Below are positions 23,784 through 36,068 of a DNA stretch of 64,000 nt, piece by piece. Positions within the stretch are counted from its first letter, which is position 1; each line of letters opens with the position of its first letter. A program made the position numbers and the translations under genes. Origin of the DNA: Cryphonectria parasitica EP155 (lineage: Eukaryota > Ascomycota > Sordariomycetes > Diaporthales > Cryphonectriaceae); contig NW_024468916.1 of assembly GCF_011745365.1 (NCBI RefSeq), positions 851,630 to 915,629 on the forward strand, written 5' to 3'. Below the pieces are notes generated by a model, which worked only from the letters and a program-made list of their open reading frames with translations, searched no databases and was not told the DNA's origin.

Positions 23784-25517
23784 ATGGAAAATCTCACAGC
23801 CTATGTCTTCAGAGTCCTACCGCTCATGGTCATTACCCTGGTGCTAGGAACCCAGGTGTCATCAGTCTCTGCAAAGACATGTGTGGTATCAGCAAGTGGC
23901 AGTAATACCACTGATGATGCCCCAGCCATCGTGGAAGCGTTCGAGGAATGTGGGCAGGGCGGGACTATTGTCTTCTCCAACACCACCTACTATGTAAATT
24001 CAGTCATGAACATAAATGGGATCGAAGATGCTCTAGTTGACATTCAAGGAACACTACTTGTAATCTAGAAGAAAACCCCTCCCCCAGCGGACTCCAGCCA
24101 AGGCTGCAGTGAAATGATCAAGGACTGACACGAAACTCAGTGGAGCACAGACATCTCATACTGGCTGAACAACTCGCTGCCTGTCGGTTACCAGAACCAG
24201 TCCACTGCCTTCATCCTGAGTGGCAACAATGTGACCATCAACGGAGGCGGTGTGGGCACCCTGAACGGAAACGGACAATCTTGGTACACATTCATCGGCG
24301 AGCAGTCGGACACGTCCAACTACCCAGGCAGGCCGCATGCCATCACGCTTAGCGGCCTCAACAACTCGCAGATAACTGGCGTGAACTTTTTGCAAAGTCA
24401 GATGTGGTAAGTACTTAGTCGTGAAGAGTTGTTGCGGACCTCGAGGCTCAAAGAAAAGCAAGGCTTTCAATGGTGGTGAGAAACACATGAAAGATCTAAC
24501 CGCGAATTGATGACGACTAGGACCATGTCTATCATCTACTCCCACAACGTGACACTCGACAGCATCTACGTCAACAACTTGGTAGAGTCAGGATCAGCGT
24601 GTACGTCATTATATAGTGATCCCCTGCCTAAGCGTGAAATCAGGAGTGTGTTTGTGGAGCTGACCAAACTGCTTTGATGCAGCAAACACCGACGGAGCGG
24701 ACACGATCCGGTCGTCCAACATCACCTTTGACAACTGGACCGTGTACAATGGTGACGACAGCATCGCGCTCAAAGGAAACAGCACAGATATTACCATCAG
24801 GAATTCGCAATTCTACGATGGGCTAGGCATCGCCATCGGAAGCATCGGCCAGTATGATGGTGTCTACGAAGTCATCCAGGGGCTCACGGTGGACAATATC
24901 ACGTACAGCGATACTCTCCATGCGGTAATTAAACAACACCTTCTACCAAGTTCTACATATGAAAGAGAAAGTCCTTAACGATGTGCACCAGTTTTATTTC
25001 AAAACGTGGACCGGCACGCAAGTAGGCTACCCACCGAACGGCGGCGGCGGCGGCATCGCTGGTAAGTGTAAAGGTGGCAGCATCACACGTCCACAGGACT
25101 CCCTTCCCATCCTTCAGTTGCTGACCAGGACAAATCCGTCTTCCTGTACATATAGACGTCTCCAACATGAACGTAACATCTCTCTACGCATCATCCCTCC
25201 GCGGCGCCGCAGTGGCCATCAGCCAGTGCACCACCTTCTCCGGCGGAGGCACGCCCGCCAACTGCACCAACTCCGAGGTCCAGATCCACGACATCACGGT
25301 CCAGGGCCTCTCGGGCACGAGCGAGTCCGATGACGTGGCGAGCCTACAGTGCAGTGCCGTTAAGCCTTGCTACGACATCGCGATTGAGGACATCACGCTC
25401 ACACTGGCGGGCGGGACGGAGGCTACGGAGTATCTGTGCAGTGAGGTCGAGAGTAATACCGGGTTTAACTGTACTGGTTCTGCTTGTGTGGGTAGCAGTG
25501 CCACCGGGGAGTGTTGA
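23784..25517 (+). CDS. Secreted GH28 exo-type pectin hydrolase
   Basis: Glycoside hydrolase family 28, predicted to release galacturonic acid from pectin ends outside the cell. Six exons: 23784-24059, 24141-24406, 24521-24600, 24683-24924, 24992-25061 and 25156-25517; 431 residues. A signal peptide is clear (FRVLPLMVITLVLGTQVSSV, cut near VSAKTC). The parallel beta-helix carries many N-glycosylation sites. Catalytic motifs: NTDGADTIRSSN, then GDDSIALK with the paired Asp. The next GH28 motif is GLGIAIGSIGQ, where endopolygalacturonases have GHG, so the usual His is absent. FYFKTW supplies the substrate-binding Lys. YPPNGGGGG after it is, from memory, typical of the Aspergillus RgxB/RgxC-type putative galacturan galacturonidases. 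I therefore favour an exo-acting enzyme over an endopolygalacturonase; substrate is inferred. Confidence 0.9.
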
Positions 25518-27743
25518 TTAGGTGGTGTACATATATGTGTGTGTGGAAAAGGTTTGAGGCGGGGGGGGGGGGGGGTTGTGGCTGCCGGTCATCTTCGAGC
25601 CCAATCTCGTACAGGACACTCTTGATATTATTCGAGAGTGTCTACAGCACATTCGATCAGTTCAAAATAAACACACACTCGCTTGGACCAACCCCCCCCC
25701 CCCTTCTTTCCATTCACATGTTGCTGAGCTACTATCACTGGAGGTCGTGCTGGCTAAATATAGCGGCGGCGTTCGCGATGGCCAAGCGATGCAACTGTTA
25801 CCCTCCTCCATGTATGTCTTGGCCCAATTTTGCAAAAGACCTGGTGGGACAAGTCAGCCACACACATAGTTCACATTATCACTAATAGTTGAAGGGATGA
25901 TTGGCTCTCAAAGTACCCAAGGATGTTGCCCAACCTTTTGTCTCCTCTACCTGCAGAACGCCATGGCGCTATTGTCACGCCCAAAATATAAATTACTTTG
26001 GCGAAGAGACCTGCTCTCTTAAACTCTTGGTCATGGGTTAGAATTAATTTGCGCTTCCTTCCGCACAACGTACCTGGGCCTCGCTTCTGCAGGTAAACCA
26101 GGAATTATTCCGGACAAGACCCCTTCGATAGGTCTTCGATCTGGGAAATCTCGCAGGGGGGCCCAAGAGACTCACTTAATTCTCCTCCTAATTAGCCACA
26201 GGACGGAAGGCATCTCCGAAGGCGCCCCGGCTGGTGTCTCTCATGACTATTTGAGACCTTCCCACAAGACCTGCTAATTAGAAAGCTGGCGTCCAGCCAA
26301 CCAACCATCCATCCATGCTCATAAGCGATTTTCCGCCGCGGCTCCCGGATTCCCCAACCTTCCCCCCCTTAGATTCGGCCGAGGATGCACGATGAATCGA
26401 TGATTGTATTTTTTGGTTGTCTGTGTCCCTCACCAGCCTCCTCCCTCTCAAGAGCCGCCCCAAAAGATATCATGAACTCCCTGCTCGTGTTTTGATATTA
26501 GACGACTGAGACCATGTTTTTGATAGCTGTCTGTAGGCAGGCAGCCCGGTTAATGGGAGTGGAACAAGTGTGGCGTCTGTGATGGATACACGACGGCCCC
26601 TGATTCACATCGCAATGTCTGTATATTATTATGTTTATTAACTTTTGTAGACCTTGTCTGCTAGGATCCCTTCTTGGTTCGCGTCCAGGGTGGAAGACTT
26701 CTCGCTCAGGCAACACTCGCTACGCTTGCATGGCTCGTTCTCTCTCTCGGCCGCAGTGAGAGAAGATTGATCGTGGGTGTGGTTGTGGTGGCTACACTGC
26801 AGCAGCATCATGCAGGTGGAATGCAGCGAATGCGGTGCGCCCCTTGCAGACGGGAGCTGGCATATTCCCCCCCTGCCACCCAAAAAAATATCATGCACGG
26901 AGAAACGGTTGTAGGCAGGTAGCCTAAAGTACTAAGGCACGCATGGTAAGCGATGTTTAGAGTAATTACTGAATGGCCTTGTTGCATCTCGCAGCCTAGC
27001 AGCCTCCCTCCAGCCATGCAATGCATTGACTTGACCAACACGGCAGGTCACATTACATGAGTTGCATTCATCCATCCAATGGAGAAGGGGCGCCATGTAC
27101 GTACAGAATACATACAATGGTGAATGGTGCAATGGGCCATTCTTCTCCTCCTGACCTTCCTCGCTTCGGATCCCCCCTGGCCTGGCGTGTTTCAGCTTTC
27201 CAAGGCAGCTGACTGCCAACCTGCCAGATGTGGCTTTATTTACTTTTTAATTCATGACTACCTACTGCTAGTCGAGTATGCACTTATGGTAGTCTGGAAA
27301 AATCGTGGCACCCGGGATTTGAAGGGAAAAGAAGATTTGTACTATGGTATCACAAGGGAACCCCTCCCCCCCCCCAACTTTTCGATACTCTTTCCTTATT
27401 TTTTCTGTGGCAAGAGGGTAATCTCTGTTTGTTTTGATACTCAAGGCGTGACCAGTACCTAAATAGCCAAGTACTTCTATACAGTAGCATGTCTCTTGTG
27501 AGATGAACGTCTCTGGTCAGTCCGCCCAGGTACTGTAGGCTGGGAAAAAGCAATACATTACTGTGGTAAGATACACCTCGTCAAGACACCCGCCACTGCT
27601 TGTATGACCCCTGGTCTACCCCGAGGTCATGCATCCTGGTGCAGTGTTTTGGGGTCTTTCTTTCTCTCTCATGTGATCGATGGGTCCCCTGTTGAAATTG
27701 AGGAGGAGGAGGGGGAGGCAGGAGAAGCGCGCTTCGGCAGACC

Positions 27744-27745
<2 letters not shown>

Positions 27746-27778
<33 letters not shown>
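27746..27778 (+). repeat. (TC)n microsatellite
   Basis: About 16 uninterrupted TC units in the gene-free region. Confidence 0.95.
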
Positions 27779-27781
<3 letters not shown>

Positions 27782-30269
27782 GGAAGATTCTCATTCTGAC
27801 CACACCATGACAGATGCACTATGGCTGTACCACAGTATGGCATGTCCTGGTTGCCTCAGAAACCAGTGGGATGGTGTGGTGGCATTAGGCGGTTAGAGCA
27901 GTGGCCTCGACATGGCAGCTGCCGTGCGATCCCTGTGGGAAACTCTCGTGCATGCAGCCAGGCGAGAGAATGAATCCCACATGATCCATGGAGAAATGCT
28001 GTGAACACAAGCCTGTACTTGTCTTTTTATTGTCTTGTTCCGGGTAGCATTGTCTATTGGGGTTCTGGCGAGCCATGGAATCCCCCCCCCCCCCCCCAAA
28101 ACGATTTTGTATTGTATATTCTCTGGTCATGCCCTCGCCCCCCTTTTCTTTTCAAAAAAAAAAAAAAAAAAGTAAAATACAGGCAAATATACGATAGCAT
28201 GCATATAATGATAATGTACTGATGCAGGTCTGATAGAGGAGAGAATCCCATGTGAAAAAGGCCATCAGTCCATGTCCCCAGCCCAAAATCCGGTTACCTG
28301 GTGGCCCTTCCTGGGTGACCGCCTCAAACCATCCCCGTGATTGGTCACCTCCTCCCTCACAACCCCTCTCCTCTCGGGGCAAAAAACAGAACAGAAAAGA
28401 AAAGAAGAGCCTAGCAGTTGCCAGGATCTCTATTTACCCCTGCCAAGAGGCGTGGTCTAGCACTTGTCCTGCAGGTTTGTCGCCTGTGGCAGCGTGGCCC
28501 CAATCGCCGATCGCAGGCTTGTACCATAGTACTGTAGTGTGTGAAATCCTGTTGCTCTGTATCCCAGTGCTAACTAGCTACTTAGTATGTGTTGATCAGT
28601 ATGTCGTATTACTTGATCTTCTCCCCAGCTCCTCCAGCTGAGCCATTTTTTCTTTCTTTGAAGGGCGTGTCATCAGATCTGTTTCGTGGCCATCGTCGTC
28701 GGCCTCTTCCTCGTGTCCGCAAAACCACTCTGTTAGAGCCGGCCTTTACTCTAAATCCCTGGCCTGTGTGGCGTAGCGATGCCCCAACCCGCAGCGGCCC
28801 AGTCACTCCACCACTGCAGAGCCAGCCAGCCGTCCGCGAGTCTACTATAGTAAGTCAATCTAAGTCAACTGCAGAGAGGGGCTGGCTTGGTCTGGGCTGG
28901 CCTGACGATAAGCTTGTCGGTACCGTCTGCTCGTCACAAGCTTACTGTGAGGCGAGCCGGGCTCGCGAGGATCACAGACGGGCTAGGGGAAGAGGCAGGA
29001 ACCCACACCGAGTCTACCGAGGAAGTGGGTTACTCGAAGGATCCACGGGTGATGCCCTGGCCTGATGGCCCACATCCCGGTAGTCAAGTGGAGTCTGAAT
29101 CGAGGTGTTGTCTCCGCGATGACCTCATGAACAAAACGTTCTTGGGGGTTTTGAAAAGGGTGAAAATGGCTGGTCGGATGCTGTCCATTCATCCGGCTCC
29201 CTCCTCCTTGGTACATTGGTAGCAGGAGAAAAGCCTAAGGTTAGCTGTCCCCCCCCAAAAAGGGTCTATTTTTAGTTGTAATAGAAAAGAAAGAAAGAAA
29301 AGAAGAAAAACCCCCCAAACTCCCAAGACGTAATGCAATGCGCGGCGTGGGTTGTGAACAGGTCTTGTGAACGTGTGTGGTATGCATGCGTCGATGGACA
29401 TGCAACTTCGTCGTAAGCTTTTCCAACTGGCTCGAACCAATTACGGCACAGCGTGTACGGGGCAGTATGGCCAGATAGCCTACTACTCACTACTACCATG
29501 ACTGTTTGGTGGTTGGGAGAGGGGAAAGAGGGCCTGTGAAGTCAAAAGAACCGTGGCGAAAGCAGGTTGGAACCTTGGGTGGCTCCTCCCAGCCCGCTCA
29601 AAAACTTCCCGGACCGACGTGTCACTAACTTGGGCCGACATCCGGCCTAAGTCGTTGTGGAGTCGAGACCTGAAAGGGTTTCGTAATAAGTCAAAAAATA
29701 TCCTCTCAAAGAAAAGAAAAAAAAAGAGATGCGTTCGTCATAAAAGAGGAGATCAGCGTCCCAGAGCCATTGGATTTTTTGGTTGTTGACGACGAAGATG
29801 AGGAAGACGACGACGTTTGGTGGTCTTGTTTTCTTCTTTTAGTGCAAGTCTGTCCTGCTCCACGACTGCACGAAAGAAAAGAGAAAAAAAAAACTGTGCT
29901 GCCGCGCCACAAACCTCGTCAGAAGACGGTTCATGGACGGCAAGTAGTAGAAAGAGGGAGGAGCAGCACACATGCGTAGCGCAAAAAGGTAGCTGCAAGT
30001 GCAGGCGGAAGGAGCTGCGCAAGCCCCTGGTCTGGGCCCTTGTCGTCAATCGGGCTAGTGTGCCGTGTGTGGTTGAGACATGTACCGCCCCCGCCCGAGG
30101 TACATTGACCCGTCTGGGCAATATTCCTGGCATCTTTCGCCCTCTGTGAGGCTCTCTCTCTTGCTCTACTCGTTCTCGAGGCTCGTGACGAAACGACCCA
30201 TGAATTAGCAAGCCGCGTCAACGTCCCAGACCGTTCTTCTTTACTTTTCCCTTCCAACTTGTATTGCTG

Positions 30270-30296
30270 TTATTATTATTATTATTATTATTATTA
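30270..30296 (+). repeat. (TTA)n microsatellite
   Basis: Nine consecutive TTA/ATT units in the gene-free region. Confidence 0.93.
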
Positions 30297-31810
30297 ATAT
30301 CAACCTTCTCAAGAAGAATCTTCGGTAGAAGAGGAGAAAAGACGGGACCAAGTCAACGCAATCCGTGCGTAATGGGTTGGTTCGTCGTTCCCAAGGGAGG
30401 TCGAATCGAACTCCGCCCCCTTAGCCGACAGCCACGTTGAAACTTGTCACCGCCGCTTAAAGCACTGAGCACTGTATCTGTGTTACCGCACCGGCAAGAT
30501 CCCCAATAGATCGTTTTGTCGACCGAGCCCTTTTTCTTTTTCTTTCTTTCCTGAGCTTCTCTCACGTTCCCTCGGGATATTCAGACACTGTAGCCTGTCG
30601 AGAGTGGACCCCAATCTAGACTGGCATATGCACGGCATGATGGGAGCAGGAGAAGAAAAGAAAAAGGGGAAAAAAGAACAAAGCAGAAGAAACACCAAGA
30701 ACAACAGTTGCATCTGCTGTGGCCCATGGCTTAGTTGTTCCACCAACTGTGCCGTGCTTCGGCAAGTAGTGCCGTCGTATTGTTTCTTTGCCAAGGCAAG
30801 GCGTTGCGTTGTGTTCTTCTCTCTTCACTCACGCCCATCCACGCCATGGCTTTGTTTTACTATGATAGCGAGCGTGAACTCGCACTGCATCATGTTGTCT
30901 GAGCCTCCTCGTGCCACGCCGGACCAACAAGCCCACATCCGGCAGAATTGAGCTTATGTAGACTAACGACCTGCACCAAAAAAAAGGAATCATTCATTCG
31001 TGGCATGTCTGGAATCGAGACATGCACACACGCACGACCACGACCTCGGCTCCAGCTAGCCGCATGGGCTAGTTGGAGGCTGAACAGGGCCCAGACCAGA
31101 CGCAACAAGCAAGATACAGACCGTTAAGAAAGAGAACTAACGGACTGACTGACTGGTTCCATACAAGATGGAAAGAGAGAGAGAGTGTGTGTGAGTATGA
31201 GAGAGTCAGAGAGACGCAGAGAGGCATTTGTTCCTCGACGGGGGTCTCCCATCATCATAGCCCGCGTGTCCCACCGTCGCAAGCCGGCTCTCCGGTCCTT
31301 TTAGAAGCCCCAATTTTCTCCCTCCTCTTCTTTTTCCTGTTACCGTGGCTCCTCTTTTGTAGGGCCGAGACTAACGGGATCCAGCGTCTCCGGGGTCCTA
31401 GAGGAGGGTGTGTGTTCTACTACTCAACAATTCAGAGGGAAAGAAGATTTACCGAATATACGAGGAGGCGCGCCATCACGGCACTTGTCTCCGAATCGTC
31501 TGCTTTCTCAAGAAAGGGTTCAAAGAGCCAAGAGGGCGATAAGCCTTGTGGAGTCACGGTCTGTCTGTTTGCGTAATTGTGGGAACGACTCAGTGACAGC
31601 TGTACCACGGGCGGGGTGCCCCAGAGAAGGAAGAAGAGGACATGCCACAGTTTGCTGTGTGGTACTTGCGGCAGGATGGCTTTATTGATCCTGCAGTCAA
31701 ACCAGACCATACTAAACACAATGGCCATAAGAAATATGACAGTAACAAAAGTAGCAGGTAATGCTGCGGGCAAAGAAATCTGGTGGGAGGGTGCCCGGCC
31801 AAAAGAGGGA

Positions 31811-31864
31811 TGGGATTGGATGGGTGGATGGATGGATGAATAGATAGATAGATGGAGACGGACG
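31811..31864 (+). repeat. Degenerate GGAT/GATA tetranucleotide repeat
   Basis: Imperfect run of GGAT, TGGA and then TAGA units. Simple sequence, not a regulatory GATA cluster as far as can be judged. Confidence 0.85.
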
Positions 31865-32903
31865 GATGGTTTGGATGTACATCCCTTGAGAGGGTACATG
31901 CGGTCGTCCCATGCAGCAAGGGTGGCACCATCACCAGCCCCCTGCTTTAGTCCACACAGAACTTGAACAGAACGAGCGGGCTGCGGCCCCCGTGGCGATC
32001 TACCATCACTTACACTATGTGTTAGTACCGGTGATCCTCTTCCTTTGGATCCAGTGTTTCCTAATCCCTGCTCCTCTGTGTGTGAATGTGCATACAGTAT
32101 AGTACAGTACTTGCTTTCTACTCTCTCTGTTGCCTTGTCTCTTGTCCAACCCCCAGGACAAAGGCCACCACCACCACCACCACCTGGTTTGTGGGTGTTG
32201 ACTCAGGTGATAACCTGACCAATTGCTTGTCTGTTCATCCTGTAACCCCTCTTCTCCCCTTGTAGGCTAGTGATTTTGCCATGAACCTCCCCCATGCCAT
32301 TCTAGGGAATGCGGGAGGAGGTGCTGTGCTAGTCTTGCCCTGCTTGTCCACCCCTCGGTTGCTCAGTATATCAAGCTCAACCCCCTTCCTCGCCAACCTC
32401 CTCCTCTCATGAGTCTACCCCCCTCTTCTCTTGATCGATCTCCTGCTTTGCTCGTCGTAACTCTTGTCTGCTTGGTGTCAAGAATTTCCCCTGCTGCTAG
32501 CCCTACCTCAAGCAACAAACCTCGATCCCGGACTCACTCGCTTTGTCATCGAGACCCGCTTAGGTATGGTAAACCCTCTCTGGTGTTTTCACACCTTACA
32601 ACACGTCCTTGCCTTTGGACTCTTTTTTTCTTTCCTTTTCTCTTTCACTACCTCTCCCTTTCTCTCTCTCACATCTGCAAACACTCTTTGAACCAGCCTT
32701 GCCAAGTTTGATCCTCTCTTGATCTCACCGTCTAACACCATTCCTCAGGCTACCCGTTCGTTCAGCATTACGATCGCTACACCTTCTCATCTGCACTGTC
32801 ATCGCCGTCCTCTTTTTGTGAGAAACCTGCGCGGGAACAGTCAAATACGCCACAGCAACACCTCTCGCGTAAACGCCACAAAACAACAACGACAATCATC
32901 ACA

Positions 32904-34518
32904 ATGAAGGCCTCCACCACCATCGTTGCCCTCGCCAGCATGGCTGGTGTTGCCCTTGCCCAGGGCGTCACCTCTGCCATCGCCCCCTCTGCGACCGCTC
33001 CTGCTGGTTGCTCTGCTTCGTACGATGGAACCTTTGAGATCACTGTCGCCAAGGTCGAGAATGCCAAGAAGCGCTCTGAGCCCATCGCCGTAAGTTTTGC
33101 CTCCCCCCTTCCCAAGCCTTGACGACACTGTCCAGGTTACAAAGATATCCTGGTTGCTGCTTAACGACCACATCCCCCCGCTTGTGTTATCCCTGCCTGC
33201 CTCTTCACCACCTCAAATTTATTGTGCCACGTCGTTCGAACTTAATGTTTGCAAATGCCACAACTCGGACGTGACGCGGTTGCGTCCCGTTCCGAGAACA
33301 CCTTGCAACCAAGCTATTTCTTCGTCCTTCCCCCTCCCGTCGTTGATGAGACGAACTGAGGCCCACACAGAGAGAGAAAGAGACACGGATAGAATGATGA
33401 CTGACAATGACACCAACAGAAGCGCGCTTCTTGCTCTGACTCGGGTACTCTGGTTGCCAGCCTCTCTGGCGGCATCCTGACCGACGCCGAGTCGCGCACT
33501 GGCTACATCGCCAGCAACTACCAGTTCCAGTTTGACGACCCTCCCCAGGCCGGTGCCATCTACACCGCAGGCTTCTCCTCCTGCAGCAACGGTTCCCTGG
33601 CCCTGGGCGGATCCGCCGTCTGGTACGAGTGCGAGTCTGGTGACTTCTACAACCTGTACGACCGCAACTGGGCCGCCCAGTGCTCCCCCGTCGAGATCAT
33701 CATCATGCCCTGTGGCGGCACCGCCTCCGAGACTGGCGATGGCCAGGTTGTCGGAACCCAGGTTGTCACCACTACCATCGTGAGCGCCATCTCCGACGGA
33801 CAGCCCCAGGTCAAGACCACCACCACTGGTGTTCCTCTGTGCCAGGTTTCGCAGATCTCTGATGGTAAGTTTTTTCCCACCTTCTTTCTTCCCTTCCCTT
33901 TCTTTCCCCTTTGGGAGATGAAAGAAAAGAAGGGCTTCCCAATCTCGGAAGAGACCCACTCGTCCATCCCGCCTCTCAGGGGTATGTAAGACATGTGCTC
34001 ACACCCAACCTCCCCCCCCCCCCCCCCTCGCTCTAGGCCAAGTTCAGGTAGCCACCACTCCCTGTGCCAGCATCACCAGCACGCCCGAGAACTCCGAGAC
34101 CTCCACCCTCGTGCCGGTCTCCCAGTACACCGACGGCCAGATCCAGGTGACCCCCGCCGCCTCTGTGCCCACCGTGAGCAGCGTCGCCGTCGCGACCTCC
34201 ACCGAGGCTGCCACCACACCCGCTGAGACCACCGCCTCGGCCTCGGGCGTTACCCTGCCCAGCGAGACCGTGCCCACTGCCACCGGTGCCTCTGCCACTG
34301 GTGCCTCGGCGACCGGTGCTGCCTCGGCTACCTCGGGCGGCAGCACCCTGGCCACGTCCGCCGTCTCGGGCAAGGCCACCAGCGGTACCGCCACCTCTTC
34401 TTCCGCCTCGACCGGCACCTCTGCGCCCGCTAGCAGCGGTGCGGCTGCTGGCTCTGTCAAGATGGGCTCGATGGCTGCCCTGATGGTCGGCCTCATCGGC
34501 GCTGTCGCGTTCCTGTAA
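32904..34518 (+). CDS. Pir-repeat cell-wall protein with GPI-type tail
   Basis: Structural wall protein. Three exons: 32904-33089, 33420-33864 and 34037-34518; 370 residues. A signal peptide (KASTTIVALASMAGVALAQG) is followed by a short pro-region with two Lys-Arg sites (AKKRSEPIA and KRASCSD), the second right at the exon junction, fitting Kex2 processing. A Cys-containing globular part (CSDSGTLVASLSGGILTD to SPVEIIIMPCGG) follows. Three degenerate Pir-type repeats come next: AISDGQPQVKTTTT, SQISDGQVQVATT and SQYTDGQIQVTPA. The Gln of the DGQ core is the residue ester-linked to beta-1,3-glucan in true Pir proteins. A Ser/Thr/Ala-rich stretch leads to a hydrophobic C-terminus (MGSMAALMVGLIGAVAFL) behind small residues (SSGAAAGS), which looks like a GPI-attachment signal. 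The first intron is long (330 bases); the second ends in a 16-C run. Confidence 0.87.
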
Positions 34519-36068
34519 ACGCGCACGTCACCAACACAACCAACTTGGCGGACTCTCACCTTTCATCTTTCAACTTTGTTGCGATACCCAACTCTTCGAA
34601 TAATCTCGTCCTTTTTCCTCTCCTCTTCGACTCTTTCGATTTCTCTTTGGTCGGGCTTGTTTAATCAACGAACATGACGTCTGATTTGGCGAGGTTTGTA
34701 ATGCGGATGTCGGTAGCCTCAACTGTGCTTCCTTTGAGTCATCTTGCACTTAATTGGTCTGCGCTTTTTCGTCACCAAAACTCCAACACCACCATTGGAA
34801 AAATCGCAGAGAGAAGATTAATAGGGAGCGGCTCCTAACGGGGTTGAATGAAGAGAAGGTTCTTGATCTCGAGGAAGCACAGGGTACACACAGCATGGGG
34901 TAGGAATGTGTTGAGCCGACCTGGTGGTTGTTTTCTCATCTTTTCTTTTCGTGGCACATTACATGATCGTTTCGTTGATACTTTGTCGAGCCCCCGTGAA
35001 TTCACGGTGAGCACAAACTAATGGACCTATGGGAAACGGGATTACATTTGCGTTCTTTTTTCTTTCTTTCTTTCTCTGCCTTGTTTGAGATCCACCTATT
35101 TCTTTTTCCATCTCGGAAAACCTGGTGGAAATCTGGATTCGTTCACTCGCACGGGGCACAAGGAAAGGGAAACGGAAAGGGGACACAACACGCACACGCA
35201 CACTCACGGATGAAAAAGAAGAATACCCCCGCGGCAACTCTCTTGGGGGAGGGCTGCTCATGGACTCAGGGGAGGAAAGTCTTTCTTCATTTGATGATGA
35301 TGAAATTTGGGTCAAAAATGGAACATGGACAATGAATTGAGGCCAGGAAAACTGGTCGTGGGCATAATTTGCAGTACTCGAGGGAATCTTCCGAGGGAAG
35401 TCCCTGTACATAGGCTCTTTAGACCACGCAAATAAAGCATATTGCAAACAATGACAAGTCTTTTGACTCGGTTCGATGTGTGGTGTTTGTCTTGGCTCGC
35501 TTGCCTGCTCATAATAAAAGATGTGGATCGAGAGTTTGACATGTTGGAATATGACGATAGATGCATTGAACTTTGGCTGATCCTTAAGCTGCAAGACGCG
35601 GGTAGACGCGTTGGCTGGGGGATGACAAAGCTTGGAGGGGCCAGCCCCACCAACCCTTGCCACTATACGGACGGTATAGGGTACGTACCTCGACCTGCGT
35701 TGCCGGCCGCCAAATTTCAGTTTCCGAGAGAGAAGGAAGGCATCATCATCATAGTACACACCCGGTGGTGACTTCCCCCACGTCCTCCCTTTCAACAGCA
35801 GGCAGACAACACAGAAGATTTCAAGCCCAGCCCTTTCTTCCTATCTCACGATACTTTCCACCGTACGGTGCGTGTTTCGCTCCCCAATCGGAAACTCCAA
35901 CACCCTTTTCCCTTACCGAGGGGTCACACAGCTCAACCAAACAAGTCCTCCCTTGGTCCCCTTTTCCTCTCCCTCGCCGACCAGATTCCAGAAACGAAAC
36001 CATCCCTTTCCTCCGCCTCCCTCGACTCACACTTTGACGACTCAGCTGCTCTTCTCCACATTCCGATA
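34519..36068. other. Intergenic region, no gene seen
   Basis: 1.5 kb between the Pir-like gene and the WBP4-like gene, both on the plus strand. The open frame of the next gene extends back in frame to 35868, but that stretch is pyrimidine-rich leader-like sequence. A 278-codon minus-strand frame (34959-35795) shows no domain and has low-complexity content. Confidence 0.5.

Larger units (their letters stand above)
25518..32903. other. 7.4-kb gene-free region
   Basis: No open frame above about 170 codons, and none resembles a protein family. It carries homopolymer runs: G15 at 25561-25575, C12 at 25692-25703 and C16 at 28082-28097. It also has a poly-A tract (about 28156-28171), CT, TTA and GGAT/GATA simple repeats, and many CT-rich patches. 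The last 500 bases (32400-32900) are pyrimidine-rich and probably form the promoter and leader of the Pir-like gene. No tRNA, transposon ends or transposase remains were seen. Confidence 0.5.

Noticed and set aside
30353..30420. Sequence resembling a tRNA B box near 30395
   Set aside because: No matching A box or cloverleaf arms could be drawn around it.
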